The notes: a model not told the origin generated them from the sequence alone. Counted from the stretch's first letter, positions 8,698 to 17,989 are shown. The stretch is DNA of 21,862 nucleotides from Buchnera aphidicola (Takecallis taiwana) (GCF_039355125.1 NZ_CP134979.1:411118-432979); one strand, 5' to 3'. A program made the numbers and translations.

Positions 8698-8703
8698 CTC
8701 CTT
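8698..8703 (-). promoter_or_regulatory. Strong ribosome-binding site for a TTG start (ynfM)
   Basis: AAGGAG on the minus strand, 6 nt before TTG at 8691-8689. It is the strongest Shine-Dalgarno match in the window and decides the non-ATG start. Confidence 0.8.
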
Positions 8704-8793
8704 TTATTTAGGAACATCATATTATATTAAAAATGTACTTTCAATATTATGTTTAATAATATTATATTTTATATAATAATAATATAAAAATTA

Positions 8794-9654
8794 TCAAACC
8801 TTGAAAAATCTTTCACTAATATAGCCATCATATACGTATTCAGCAGGTCCTGTCATATACACATCATGTCCAAATCCATTCCAACGAACTTGTAAATCAC
8901 CGCCTGGTAAAGTCACAATAACATGATTTTTTAAAATACCTTGTATAATACCAAATACGACAGAAGCACAGGCACCACTACCACAAGCTTGTGTTTCACC
9001 AACTCCGCGTTCATATACACGTAAGATAATATGCTCATTAGACACAACTTGCATATAGTTAACATTAATACCGTCCGGAAAAAAAGAATGATTATTAAGT
9101 ATTTTTCCAATACGGCATACAGGATAATTTTTAATATTTTTAACAATAGTAATAAAATGCGGATTGCCAATAAAAATTGTACCGTATTTTATTATACAAT
9201 CATTTACAGTAAATGTATTTAAACGAAAATTATTTAATATAAACTTTGGTATATTCAATAAATTAAATTGAGGTTTACCCATATTTACAATGATATTATT
9301 TTTATTAATGATTTGAATAATAATATGGCTATTTTGTGTTTGTACCATCAGTGTAGTTTTTATAGTCATCTTTTTTAAATATATAAAATATGCAAAACAC
9401 CTTGCACCATTACCACACTGCGCTACCTCAGAACCATCCGAATTAAAAATACGATAATAAAAATCATATTTGATATTTTTTGCATGTTCAACTATTAATA
9501 ACTGATCAAATCCAATACCAGTATTTCGATTAGATATTTTCTGTATTACTTGTTTCGATAAATTAAATTCTTGATTAATTCTGTCTAAAATGACAAAATC
9601 ATTACCTAAACCATGCATTTTTGAAAAATTTAATACTTTATTTTGATTTAACAT
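8794..9654 (-). CDS. dapF: Diaminopimelate epimerase
   Basis: DapF interconverts LL- and meso-diaminopimelate without a cofactor, giving the precursor of both lysine and peptidoglycan. At 286 residues it is about 12 longer than E. coli (274): roughly eight extra at the start (MLNQNKVL before NFSKMHGLGNDF) and a few at the end. The two-cysteine catalytic pair is present: C80 in AQCGNGARC and C224 in TQACGSGAC. GIGFDQLL, YRIFNSDGSEVAQ and YERGVGETQ are family motifs. The only Met near the start besides the ATG at 9654 is inside SKMHG, so 9654 stands; no good Shine-Dalgarno sequence is seen. It is divergent from cyaY (105-nt gap) and followed by ynfM. In E. coli cyaY and dapF are also close neighbours. 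In aphid symbionts this step supports lysine supply to the host (known for Buchnera). Confidence 0.97.
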   Translation of the reverse strand: MLNQNKVLNFSKMHGLGNDFVILDRINQEFNLSKQVIQKISNRNTGIGFDQLLIVEHAKNIKYDFYYRIFNSDGSEVAQCGNGARCFAYFIYLKKMTIKTTLMVQTQNSHIIIQIINKNNIIVNMGKPQFNLLNIPKFILNNFRLNTFTVNDCIIKYGTIFIGNPHFITIVKNIKNYPVCRIGKILNNHSFFPDGINVNYMQVVSNEHIILRVYERGVGETQACGSGACASVVFGIIQGILKNHVIVTLPGGDLQVRWNGFGHDVYMTGPAEYVYDGYISERFFKV

Positions 9655-9759
9655 AATAAGAAAGATTTATATAAATGAAAAAACAAACCTGATAATATTG
9701 ATCAGTAATATTTAAATTTACATCATGTAATCTCATACAAGATATAATTGGATAAACTT

Positions 9760-10098
9760 ATGAAGCTTACAAAATCTGAATTTCATACTTTATATAATAA
9801 TATTTTAACACAAATTGAAAACACTTTAGATCATGTAAATTATGAAAATGATTTAGATTATGAAATTAATCATCACATTATGGTAATATCTTTTTCTAAA
9901 AAAAATAAAATTATCATTAGCAAACAAGAATCATTAAGACAAATTTGGTTAGCTACAAAACAAAATGGATATCATTTCAATTATAAAAATAACAATTGGA
10001 TTTGTAATCGTAGTAAAATAAATTTTTGGCATATCTTAAAACAAGCGTGTTATTTACAAGGATCTATGAAAATTACATTAGAAAATTTAATAATATAA
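9760..10098 (+). CDS. cyaY: Frataxin homologue, iron-binding protein CyaY
   Basis: CyaY is the bacterial frataxin that binds iron and tunes the activity of IscS in Fe-S cluster assembly. It has 112 residues (E. coli 106). SEFHTLYNNILTQIENTLD forms the first helix, and SKQESLRQIWLATKQNGYHF plus NWICNRS match the beta-sheet core with the conserved Trp (W63). The acidic ridge that binds iron is thinner than in E. coli, with E20, D24, E29, D31 and D33 remaining. The ATG at 9760 is chosen over a TTG at 9748 because it gives the family N-terminus. Its stop codon lies only 9 nt from the 3' end of tRNA-Pro on the other strand. IscS, IscU and Fdx, its partners, are encoded at 18189-20246. Confidence 0.94.
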   Translation: MKLTKSEFHTLYNNILTQIENTLDHVNYENDLDYEINHHIMVISFSKKNKIIISKQESLRQIWLATKQNGYHFNYKNNNWICNRSKINFWHILKQACYLQGSMKITLENLII

Positions 10099-10107
10099 AA
10101 ATATAAT

Positions 10108-10181
10108 TCGGCGAAAGAGGATTTGAACCCCTGACCTACTGGTCCCAAACCAGTTGCGCTACCAAGCTGCGCTATTCGCCG
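10108..10181 (-). tRNA. tRNA-Pro(TGG)
   Basis: Cloverleaf on the minus strand: acceptor CGGCGAA/TTCGCCG (10181-10175 with 10115-10109), discriminator A, anticodon stem ACTGG/CCAGT with loop TTTGGGA giving anticodon TGG, and T arm GGGG-TTCAAAT-CCTC. CCA is not encoded. It is the last member of an Arg-His-Pro set in the order of the enterobacterial argX-hisR-leuT-proM cluster. Confidence 0.96.
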
Positions 10182-10225
10182 AAATAAAAAATATTTAAAA
10201 ATTTAAAAATTTAAAAAACACTTTG

Positions 10226-10299
10226 GGTGACTAATGGGGCTCGAACCCATGACATCTGGAACCACAATCCAGGACTCTACCAACTGAGCTATAGTCACC
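10226..10299 (-). tRNA. tRNA-His(GTG)
   Basis: Minus-strand cloverleaf with the extra 5' G(-1) opposite discriminator C, the identity element of tRNA-His. The acceptor is GTGACTA/TAGTCAC, the anticodon stem CTGGA/TCCAG has loop TTGTGGT (anticodon GTG), and the T arm is ATGGG-TTCGAGC-CCCAT. A full CCA is not encoded: CA follows the discriminator. Confidence 0.96.
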
Positions 10300-10381
10300 A
10301 TATAAGTAATTTAAAACAATATATACTAAGAAATTATAACATATTATTTATTTTAAGTAAATATTTTTCAAATTAAAAAAT

Positions 10382-10455
10382 TGCGCTCGACAGGATTTGA
10401 ACCTGAGACCTCTACCTTCGGAGGGTAGCGCTCTATCCAACTGAGCTACGAGCGC
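10382..10455 (-). tRNA. tRNA-Arg(CCG)
   Basis: Minus-strand cloverleaf: acceptor GCGCTCG/CGAGCGC, discriminator A, D arm GCTC-AGTTGGATA-GAGC, anticodon stem CTACC/GGTAG with loop CTCCGAA (anticodon CCG), and T arm CAGG-TTCAAAT-CCTG. CCA is not encoded. It is the first of the Arg-His-Pro series downstream of rho. Confidence 0.96.
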
Positions 10456-10532
10456 TTTAAAAAAAAGATAATTATATTTCAAAAATATAAATATAATACA
10501 TGAACTAAATATAGATTCAAAAATATATTTTA

Positions 10533-10552
10533 TGTTATAATACATTATAACA
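10533..10552. other. Perfect 20-nt palindrome between rho and tRNA-Arg
   Basis: Nine-base arms TGTTATAAT and ATTATAACA flank AC. It lies 28 nt past the rho stop codon. On the minus strand it is followed by an A/T stretch ending in T5, so it may be a weak rho 3' hairpin. It also contains TATAAT on both strands. AT-only stems are common by chance here. Confidence 0.3.
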
Positions 10553-10579
10553 AATGTTACAATTATTTAGTATGTATTT

Positions 10580-11839
10580 TTATATACGTTGCATCATATT
10601 AAAAAATTCGTAATTTGTCTTTGTCATAGACAATTTATTAATTAAAAAATCCATTGCATCAATTTCATTCATCGGATGAATGATTTTACGCAAAATCCAC
10701 ATTTTTTTTAATTCTTCAGATGAGGTTAATAATTCTTCTTTTCGAGTACCTGAACGATTATAATCAATTGCTGGAAACACACGTTTTTCTGCAATCTTAC
10801 GGGATAATAATAATTCCATATTCCCCGTTCCTTTAAATTCCTCATAAATTACTTCATCCATTTTAGAACCGGTATCAATTAATGCTGTAGCAATAATAGT
10901 TAAACTACCACCCTCTTCAACGTTTCGGGCAGCACCAAAAAATCGTTTTGGTCGATGTAAAGCATTAGCATCTACACCTCCTGTTAATACTTTACCGGAA
11001 GCAGGTACAACTGTATTATATGCCCTGGCTAATCTAGTCACAGAATCGAGTAATACAACAACATCTTTTTTATGTTCTACTAAACGTTTAGCTTTTTCAA
11101 TCACCATCTCTGCTACCTGAATGTGTCGCAGAGCTGGTTCATCAAATGTTGAAGCAATAACTTCTCCTTTCACTAAACGTTGCATTTCTGTTACTTCTTC
11201 AGGTCGTTCGTCAATTAATAAAACTATTAAAACACACTCTGCATGGTTTTGCGCGATACTTTGAGCAATATTTTGTAATAACATAGTTTTACCAGCTTTT
11301 GGTGGAGCTACAATCAACCCTCTCTGTCCTCTACCAATAGGAGCAGATAAATCTAAAACACGCGTGGTTAAATCTTCAGTTGATCCGTTACCTCGCTCCA
11401 TCCGTAATCGTGAATTAGCATGCAATGGAGTTAAATTTTCAAATAAAATTTTAGTACGTGCGTTTTCTGGTTTTTCATAATTCACTTTATTAACTTTTAA
11501 TAAAGCAAAATATCTTTCGCCCTCTTTAGGAGGTCTAATTTTACCAGCAATAGTATCCCCGGTTCGCAAATTAAATCTACGAATTTGACTTGGTGATATA
11601 TATATATCATCAGGACCAGCTAGATAAGAACTATCTGAAGAACGTAGAAAACCAAATCCATCTTGCAATATTTCTAAAACTCCATCTCCAAAGATATTTT
11701 CACCACCTTTTGCATGTTGTTTTAGAATAGTAAAAATAATATCTTGTTTTCGCATTCGAGCTAAATTTTCTAGTCCGATCTTATTACCAAGAATAATTAA
11801 TTCAGAAACTAACATATTTTTCAGTGTAGTAAGATTCAT
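10580..11839 (-). CDS. rho: Transcription termination factor Rho
   Basis: Rho is the hexameric RNA-dependent ATPase and helicase that releases transcripts at C-rich, unstructured sites. With the start at 11839 it has 419 residues, identical in length to E. coli, and is very highly conserved. Order: N-terminal helix bundle, RNA-binding OSB fold with [17 protein letters not shown], Walker [13 protein letters not shown] near 178, Walker [11 protein letters not shown], and the Q/R-loop region [22 protein letters not shown] that contacts RNA in the pore. An in-frame ATG at 11848 would add MIF; homology favours MNLT. Neither start has a clear Shine-Dalgarno sequence. Upstream lies a 195-nt gap from trxA with a striking C-rich tract, which may mediate autogenous control. 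It lies downstream of trxA, as in E. coli. Confidence 0.98.
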   Translation of the reverse strand: MNLTTLKNMLVSELIILGNKIGLENLARMRKQDIIFTILKQHAKGGENIFGDGVLEILQDGFGFLRSSDSSYLAGPDDIYISPSQIRRFNLRTGDTIAGKIRPPKEGERYFALLKVNKVNYEKPENARTKILFENLTPLHANSRLRMERGNGSTEDLTTRVLDLSAPIGRGQRGLIVAPPKAGKTMLLQNIAQSIAQNHAECVLIVLLIDERPEEVTEMQRLVKGEVIASTFDEPALRHIQVAEMVIEKAKRLVEHKKDVVVLLDSVTRLARAYNTVVPASGKVLTGGVDANALHRPKRFFGAARNVEEGGSLTIIATALIDTGSKMDEVIYEEFKGTGNMELLLSRKIAEKRVFPAIDYNRSGTRKEELLTSSEELKKMWILRKIIHPMNEIDAMDFLINKLSMTKTNYEFFNMMQRI

Positions 11840-11900
11840 AAATATCATTTCTTAATAAAAACACTAATATATAACTGTAGAAATATTTGGAGTTATCTTT

Positions 11901-11919
11901 AGAGGAGGGGGAAGGAGGG
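11901..11919 (-). promoter_or_regulatory. C-rich pyrimidine tract in the rho leader (candidate rut site)
   Basis: On the minus (rho mRNA) strand this reads CCCTCCTTCCCCCTCCTCT: 19 of 19 pyrimidines, 13 of them C, 61-79 nt upstream of the rho start. Runs of YC dinucleotides without G are what the Rho primary site binds. E. coli rho is autoregulated by termination in its leader (known). The site in this leader is inference from composition and position. Confidence 0.55.
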
Positions 11920-11998
11920 ATATAAAATACATCTATCTTATAATATTAATAAACTTTTATATTATAATAATAACACGATATTAAAAAAATATCTAGCG

Positions 11999-12015
11999 GT
12001 TTTGGAGTACAAAAC
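11999..12015 (-). terminator. Weak hairpin 3' of trxA
   Basis: A perfect 6-bp stem GTTTTG/CAAAAC with a 5-nt loop starts 19 nt after the trxA stop codon. On the minus strand, CGCTAGATA and then a T7 run follow. The gap before the T run is too long for a classic terminator, so it may be only a 3'-end or processing hairpin. Confidence 0.3.
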
Positions 12016-12034
12016 ATATCATATAATATGTATA

Positions 12035-12370
12035 TTATGTAATATTAAAATGTAAATTTAATAATTTTTTAATTTCAGATGCAGAAATTACGCCTGAATT
12101 TTTAGCAATTAATTTACTATTTTTAAAAAATAATAATGTCGGTATACTTTGTATAGAATATTTTGACATAATTTCTTGACAAGCATCGACATTCACTTTT
12201 GCGACTATTAATGTTTTTTGATATTCTTGTGCAATCTCTTCTAAAATTGGTACAAAAACTTTACATGGGCCACACCAATCTGCCCAAAAATCTACAATAA
12301 CTGGTTTATTTTTATTATTAATTACTGTATTAAAATTATCATCTGTTAAAGATATAAGTAAACTATTCAT
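12035..12370 (-). CDS. trxA: Thioredoxin 1
   Basis: This is the general cytoplasmic disulfide reductase. It has 111 residues (E. coli 109). The active site WCGPCK is at 32-37 (C33, C36), with the cis-proline in SIPTLLFF (P77) and DFWADWCGPC context. The frame is open further up into the end of rep, but the ATG at 12370 gives the family N-terminus (ISLTDDNF) and has AGGA 8 nt upstream on the minus strand (12382-12379). It lies 53 nt after rep and before rho. E. coli has the same order with gppA and rhlB between rep and trxA; both are missing here. Confidence 0.97.
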   Translation of the reverse strand: MNSLLISLTDDNFNTVINNKNKPVIVDFWADWCGPCKVFVPILEEIAQEYQKTLIVAKVNVDACQEIMSKYSIQSIPTLLFFKNSKLIAKNSGVISASEIKKLLNLHFNIT

Positions 12371-12423
12371 AATATTCGTCCTGAGAAATTTGATTATAAA
12401 AAATAAAATAATATTTAAATATA

Positions 12424-14373
12424 TTATACTATATTTATCCAAATTAAATCATGTCTGGGTAATTCAAATAAAAAACGACTTGGTTGAATTTGTATAATTT
12501 CATTATAGCAAGATCTTTGATGACAATAACTAAATGTCAATTCAGTTTTAGCTCGAGTAATAGCAACATAAATTAATCGACGCTCTTCAGCAATATTATT
12601 AACATGAATTTGTTGATAAGAAGGAATAATACCTTCTTCTGATCCGACTATGAATACAATAGGAAATTCTAAACCTTTCGATGCATGCATGGTCATTAAT
12701 TGTATAGCATTACATTCATTAGTATGATTAGCGTTTATATTTATATCATGCATAACAAATTGATTTACTAGTTGTACTAATATATCATACGTATTTAATG
12801 TAACATATTTTTCACTATACTGTTTAAAAAATGCTTTGGTCCAGTCTAAAAAAATATGTACATTTTGTATACATTTTTGATAATTATTTTTATTAGATTT
12901 TATTAACCATTTTTCATACTGTGTATCATGCATGATTTTATATAATATTTGTGTTGGTTTTTCTTTAAAAAAAAGCATGATATTTTTCACCCAAACTGTA
13001 AATTTATCTAATCTTTTACGTACATATGAATGTAATGTATTTTTAAAAACATCATCTTGTATAACAGAAAAATAATCTTTATTATAATCATTTGCATATT
13101 TAACAATTTTTTTTACTGTATTTATACCAATATTACGAGCTGGTATATTAATAATTCTTATAAGAGAGATATTATCATATTGATTAATAAAAAATTTTAG
13201 ATATGATATTAAATTTTTAATTTCAGATCTATTAAAAAATGAATTATTGCCATGAATAAAATATGGTATTTGTTTTTGAAATAAATATTTTTCAAAAATT
13301 TTAGCTTGTTGATTCGTACGATATAAAATAGCATAATCATGGTAATTCATACCATGATGTACTTTATGTAGTAATATATCATCAATAATTTTTTTTGCTT
13401 CTTGGTATTCATTTTTTAACTTTAATACACGAATTTTCGCACCATCTGATAAGTTAGAAAATAATTTTTTTTTAAAAATATGCACATTATTCGATATTAA
13501 CGTATTCGCAATATGTAAAATCCTTTTTGATGATCTATAATTATGTTCCATTGTGATAACTTGTAAATTAGGATAATCACGTTTTAAAAATAATATATTA
13601 TCAATATTAGCTCCACGCCATGCGTAGATAGATTGATCATCATCACCTACCAACGTAAAATTAGATGCAGAACCTGTTAATAATTGAATTAATTTGTATT
13701 GACTAAAATTAGTATCCTGATATTCATCTACTAATAAATATTTAATATAATTTTGCCACTTATCCTGAATCACAGGATGTTTTTGCAATAAAATAACTGC
13801 CACATAGATTAAATCGTCAAAATCAAAAGCATTATTTTGTTTTAAAAATTTATTATATTGATCATAATATACAGCAAAGATTTGATCTTGTTTTGAAACA
13901 GCATCTTTCTTTGCTTGTTTAGGAGTAATAATTTTATTTTTTTGATACGTAATATATGAAATAATTTTTTTTAAAATATCATGATTATTTCGCATATTTT
14001 GTGCAATAATACTTTTAATTAATCGTGTTTGATCTGCAGAATCAAATAAAGTATAATCACTTTTATATCCTAATAAATCTAGTGATTGTGAAATAATTTT
14101 CATACCTAACGCATGAAATGTATAAATATTTAATTTTTGACTAATATTTTGTTTTGTCTGCAAAATTTTATAAATTCTAGATTTCATTTCTTGAGCGGAT
14201 TTATTTGTAAAAGTAACTGCAAAAATCTCACTAGCTTTATAGCCATATTGATTAATTAATGTAACAATTTTATTAATTATAACACAAGTTTTTCCTGACC
14301 CTGCCCCTGCTAATACTAAGCAAGGACCTTGTACTGTATGAATTGCTTGTACTTGCCGTTTATTTAACAACAT
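12424..14373 (-). CDS. rep: ATP-dependent DNA helicase Rep
   Basis: Rep is a superfamily 1A 3'-5' helicase that helps the replisome move past protein roadblocks and restart. Helicase motifs in order: LAGAGSGKT (Walker A, 21-29), FAVTFTNKSAQEM (Ia), LLVDEYQDT (II, near 214-221), GDDDQSIYAWRGA (III), EHNYRSSKRIL (IV), TMHASKGLEFPIVF (V) and AITRAKTELTF (VI). The ending SRFLFELPRHDLIW marks it as Rep rather than UvrD or PcrA. At 649 residues it is about 24 shorter than E. coli (673), because the protein ends with INIV right after DLIW and lacks the C-terminal tail. The ATG at 14373 lies 7 nt after the ilvC stop, so translation is probably coupled. E. coli has ppiC between ilvC and rep. Confidence 0.96.
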   Translation of the reverse strand: MLLNKRQVQAIHTVQGPCLVLAGAGSGKTCVIINKIVTLINQYGYKASEIFAVTFTNKSAQEMKSRIYKILQTKQNISQKLNIYTFHALGMKIISQSLDLLGYKSDYTLFDSADQTRLIKSIIAQNMRNNHDILKKIISYITYQKNKIITPKQAKKDAVSKQDQIFAVYYDQYNKFLKQNNAFDFDDLIYVAVILLQKHPVIQDKWQNYIKYLLVDEYQDTNFSQYKLIQLLTGSASNFTLVGDDDQSIYAWRGANIDNILFLKRDYPNLQVITMEHNYRSSKRILHIANTLISNNVHIFKKKLFSNLSDGAKIRVLKLKNEYQEAKKIIDDILLHKVHHGMNYHDYAILYRTNQQAKIFEKYLFQKQIPYFIHGNNSFFNRSEIKNLISYLKFFINQYDNISLIRIINIPARNIGINTVKKIVKYANDYNKDYFSVIQDDVFKNTLHSYVRKRLDKFTVWVKNIMLFFKEKPTQILYKIMHDTQYEKWLIKSNKNNYQKCIQNVHIFLDWTKAFFKQYSEKYVTLNTYDILVQLVNQFVMHDININANHTNECNAIQLMTMHASKGLEFPIVFIVGSEEGIIPSYQQIHVNNIAEERRLIYVAITRAKTELTFSYCHQRSCYNEIIQIQPSRFLFELPRHDLIWINIV

Positions 14374-14380
14374 ATATTAT

Positions 14381-15853
14381 TTAAATATCTAAAATGCTTT
14401 TCATATTTTTCATGTAACTTCTTAATTTTCTGCCAATCTTTTCAATATCATGATTATAAATTTCTTGATTTAAGTCATGTAATTTTATATTACTAATCTC
14501 AGTCTTTGGATAAGAAACACCAATATCATCCTGACGTATATTACGAATAAAGTTTCTTAAAATAGGTATCGCACGTTTTGTAAATAAATAACTACCATAT
14601 TCTGCTGTATCAGAGATTACTAAATTCATTTCATAAAAACGCTTTCTAGCAATAGTATTTGCGATTAATGGTAATTCATGTAAAGATTCATAATACGCAG
14701 ATTCTGCTTTAATACCAGAAGATACCATAGTTTCAAATGCTAACTCTACACCTGCTTTTAATATAGCAACCATTAATGTACCGTTTTGAAAATATTCATC
14801 TTCTATGATGACTTCATTTGAAGTAACCGCTTTTTCAAATGCAGTATTTTTAATTTCATCACGCCATGTTAATAAATTTTTATCATTATTATGCCAATCA
14901 GCAATCATATTTTTTGAAAAATCACCTGAAATAATATCATCCATATGTTTCTCAAACAATGATTTTAACATAGTTTTTAAATTATTGGATAACTCACATA
15001 CTCGAAATTTAGAAGAATTAGATAATCTATTTAACATTAAAGTAATACCACCATGTTTCAATGCTTCGGTAAGCACTTCCCATCCGGATTGTAGTAACTT
15101 TACTGCATAACTAGACTGATAACCATGAGACATGAGATAATCATAAATCACGATTGAACTAGACTGTAATAAACCACATAATATAGTTTGTTCTCCCATT
15201 AAATCCGATTTGACTTCAGCTATAAAAGATGATTTTAAAACGCCAGCACGATGACTACCAATAGAAAACGCCCAAGCTTTTGCAATTTCTAAACCTTGTT
15301 GTAAAAAATCATTTTCATGATGTACTGCAATTAATGCAGGTACACCAAAACCGCGTTTATACTCTTCACGTACTTCAGTACCTGGACATTTTGGAGCTAC
15401 CATAATCACAGTAATATCTTTTCTAATAATTTCCCCAACTTCAACAATATTAAACCCATGAGAATAACCTAAAATAGAATTTTTTTTCATTAATGATTGT
15501 ATATTCTCAATAACAACCGAATGTTGTTTATCAGGTGTTAGATTAATTACTAAATCTGCTATCGGTATTAATTGGTCATAACTACCAACTGGAAAATTAT
15601 GATTAATTGCATTTTGCCAAGATTGATTTTTCGTTAAAATACTTTCTTCTTTTAATGCATAAGAAATATTTAAACCTGAATCACGCATATTCAAACCTTG
15701 ATTTAATCCTTGAGCACCACAACCAATAATAACAATTTTTTTATCTTTTAAAATATTAATAACATTGCTAAAATTTTTTTTATCTAAAAACGAACATTGC
15801 TGTAACTGTATCACTTGATTACGAAAATTCAATGTATTAAAATAATTATTCAT
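14381..15853 (-). CDS. ilvC: Ketol-acid reductoisomerase, class II
   Basis: IlvC catalyses the NADPH- and Mg-dependent rearrangement and reduction of acetolactate or acetohydroxybutyrate, the second step of valine and isoleucine synthesis. It has 490 residues (E. coli 491), the long class II form with a duplicated C-terminal domain. The Rossmann motif is [12 protein letters not shown] (44-49 core). H132 (YSHGFN), K155 (APKCPGTE), D217 and E221 (SDLMGEQ) are at E. coli numbering, and the second metal Glu pair lies in [11 protein letters not shown]. It is followed 7 nt later by rep and preceded by ilvD at 41 nt, so ilvD-ilvC-rep look like one transcript. No ilvY regulator gene is adjacent. AGGA lies 12 nt before the ATG, a weak ribosome-binding site. 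Confidence 0.98.
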   Translation of the reverse strand: MNNYFNTLNFRNQVIQLQQCSFLDKKNFSNVINILKDKKIVIIGCGAQGLNQGLNMRDSGLNISYALKEESILTKNQSWQNAINHNFPVGSYDQLIPIADLVINLTPDKQHSVVIENIQSLMKKNSILGYSHGFNIVEVGEIIRKDITVIMVAPKCPGTEVREEYKRGFGVPALIAVHHENDFLQQGLEIAKAWAFSIGSHRAGVLKSSFIAEVKSDLMGEQTILCGLLQSSSIVIYDYLMSHGYQSSYAVKLLQSGWEVLTEALKHGGITLMLNRLSNSSKFRVCELSNNLKTMLKSLFEKHMDDIISGDFSKNMIADWHNNDKNLLTWRDEIKNTAFEKAVTSNEVIIEDEYFQNGTLMVAILKAGVELAFETMVSSGIKAESAYYESLHELPLIANTIARKRFYEMNLVISDTAEYGSYLFTKRAIPILRNFIRNIRQDDIGVSYPKTEISNIKLHDLNQEIYNHDIEKIGRKLRSYMKNMKSILDI

Positions 15854-15894
15854 ATTTATATCTGTTCCTATATAAAGAAAAAGCGTATAATATT

Positions 15895-17775
15895 TTACTT
15901 ATTGACCAATGAATTATTTTTTAGTAATAGGTTAATCTGTTTAGTATTACGAACCGCGCCTTGATCTGCACTAGTTGCAAACAATGAATATAACTTTAAT
16001 GCAAATGAAATTGTACGAAAACGATGTTTTGGTTGATATGCTTTAATATGATTTTCTTCTTCTTTTTGACGATTCATTAATTCATTTGTTGTAATCTTTA
16101 AACAAATTGATCGATTTGGGATATCTATACATATTAAATCATTATCTTTTACTAAAGCGATTAACCCTTTATTTGCAGCTTCTGGAGAAATATGCCCAAT
16201 TGATAAACCGGACGTTCCTCCTGAAAATCTACCATCAGTTATCAAAGCACAGGATTTATCTATACCCATAGATTTTAAATATGTACTAGGATATAACATT
16301 TCTTGCATCCCTGGTCCACCTTTTGGACCTTCATAACGAATTAATACAATATCACCAGCATGAATTTTATTATTTAATATTGCTTCTACAGCAGTGTCTT
16401 GACTTTCATAAACTTTAGCCCGACCTGTAAAAACTAATTGATCTTTATCTAATCCAGCAGTTTTAACAATACAACCATTTTGTGCTAAATTACCATACAA
16501 AACTGCTAATCCACCATCTTGGCTATAAGCAAACTGAGAGGATCTAATACATCCAAATTGTCGATCATTATCGACTGTATCCCAACGAAATGATTGAGAA
16601 TATGGTATAGTTGTTCTGATACCTGCAGGACCAGCCCTAAACATTTTAATTATATTATCATCTTTAGTATATTTAATATTGTATGTTTTTAACATTGTGC
16701 TTAACGATTGACCTAAAATATTATATACATTTTGATGTAATAAATTAATTTCATTTAATTCGCCTAAAATACCCATAATACCACCTGCTCGATGTACATC
16801 TTCTACATGATACAACATACTACTAGGAGCAACTTTACATAAATGTGGCGTTGTTCGTGATAATCTGTCAATATCTTTCATAGTAAAATCGACACTACCT
16901 TCTTGTGCGGCAGCTAATAAATGTAAAATAGTATTTGTAGATCCACCCATTGCAATATCTACACGCATAGCATTTTCAAAAGCAAGCTTATTTGCAATAT
17001 TACGAGGTAAAACAGACGTATCATTACAATGATAATATTGTTGAGTTGCTATTACTATTGCTTTTGCAGAATCGATAAATATTTGTTTTCGATCAACATG
17101 TGTAGCTAATATAGTACCATTACCCGGTAATGCTAAACCTATGGCTTCCATTAAACAATTCATAGAATTTGCTGTAAACATACCTGAACATGAACCACAT
17201 GTAGGACACGCAGATGTTTCAATATCATATACATGATCATCAGATATTTTTGAATCAGCACTATTACTGATCGCATCTACCAAATTAATTTTCTTAAATT
17301 CATTATTTAAAGAAACTTTACCAGCCTCCATAGGACCACCAGAAACAAATACAGATGGTATATTTAATCTTAATGCAGCCATAAACATAGCTGGAGTGAT
17401 TTTATCGCAATTAGAAATACAAATCATAGCATCAACACAATGCGCATTAATCATATATTCAATTGAATCAGCGATCAATTCACGCGAAGGTAAAGAATAT
17501 AACATACCTTCATGTCCCATGGCAATACCATCATCTACAGCAATAGTATTGAATTCTTTTGCTACACCTTGACCGGTTTTATTAATCACATCCACAATTA
17601 ATGTACCAACATCTTGTAGGTGTATATGTCCAGGGACAAATTGAGCAAAGGAATTAACAACTGCGATAATAGGTTTTTTAAAATCATCATCTTTCATTCC
17701 TGTAGCACGCCATAATGCTCTAGCACCTGCCATATTTCTACCACTAGTACTAGTTTTAGAACGATATTTAGGCAT
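15895..17775 (-). CDS. ilvD: Dihydroxy-acid dehydratase
   Basis: IlvD is the Fe-S dehydratase that makes the 2-keto acids of valine and isoleucine, the third step after IlvC. It has 626 residues (E. coli 616). Cluster ligands and active-site parts: [12 protein letters not shown] (D81), [10 protein letters not shown] (C123, K124) and [19 protein letters not shown] (C196). [18 protein letters not shown] and [16 protein letters not shown] are also conserved. A few residues are inserted near 175-185 and at the C-terminus. The ATG at 17775 matches the family start MPKYRS; only a weak AGAGA precedes it. tRNA-Trp lies 129 nt upstream on the same strand. It needs Fe-S clusters, supplied by the isc genes just beyond. 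In Buchnera the final transamination is performed by the host (known). Confidence 0.98.
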   Translation of the reverse strand: MPKYRSKTSTSGRNMAGARALWRATGMKDDDFKKPIIAVVNSFAQFVPGHIHLQDVGTLIVDVINKTGQGVAKEFNTIAVDDGIAMGHEGMLYSLPSRELIADSIEYMINAHCVDAMICISNCDKITPAMFMAALRLNIPSVFVSGGPMEAGKVSLNNEFKKINLVDAISNSADSKISDDHVYDIETSACPTCGSCSGMFTANSMNCLMEAIGLALPGNGTILATHVDRKQIFIDSAKAIVIATQQYYHCNDTSVLPRNIANKLAFENAMRVDIAMGGSTNTILHLLAAAQEGSVDFTMKDIDRLSRTTPHLCKVAPSSMLYHVEDVHRAGGIMGILGELNEINLLHQNVYNILGQSLSTMLKTYNIKYTKDDNIIKMFRAGPAGIRTTIPYSQSFRWDTVDNDRQFGCIRSSQFAYSQDGGLAVLYGNLAQNGCIVKTAGLDKDQLVFTGRAKVYESQDTAVEAILNNKIHAGDIVLIRYEGPKGGPGMQEMLYPSTYLKSMGIDKSCALITDGRFSGGTSGLSIGHISPEAANKGLIALVKDNDLICIDIPNRSICLKITTNELMNRQKEEENHIKAYQPKHRFRTISFALKLYSLFATSADQGAVRNTKQINLLLKNNSLVNK

Positions 17776-17904
17776 AATTTCTAATCTCTACAATAGAATA
17801 TCTATATGGTTAAAAAATATTTATTAAAAATCCATGATTATATTTTATTTATATCAATTAATATATTATGTATAAAAAAGATTCTTAAAAAACGTATAAC
17901 TACA

Positions 17905-17977
17905 CAGGGATGAAGGGACTTGAACCCCTAACTTTCGGTTTTGGAGACCGATACTCTACCAATTGAGTTACATCCCT
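17905..17977 (-). tRNA. tRNA-Trp(CCA)
   Basis: Minus-strand cloverleaf: acceptor AGGGATG/CATCCCT, discriminator G, anticodon stem TCGGT/ACCGA with loop CTCCAAA (anticodon CCA), and T arm AGGGG-TTCAAGT-CCCTT. The 3' CCA end is not encoded. Its place before ilvD matches enterobacterial trpT, which follows an rRNA operon near the ilv genes; the rRNA genes are absent here. Confidence 0.96.
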
Positions 17978-17989
17978 ATATAAATTATA

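Noticed and set aside
11901..11919. G-quadruplex or plus-strand Shine-Dalgarno cluster
   Set aside because: On the plus strand there is no start codon or ORF downstream, and the G runs allow at most a two-tier quadruplex; the pyrimidine reading on the rho transcript explains it better.
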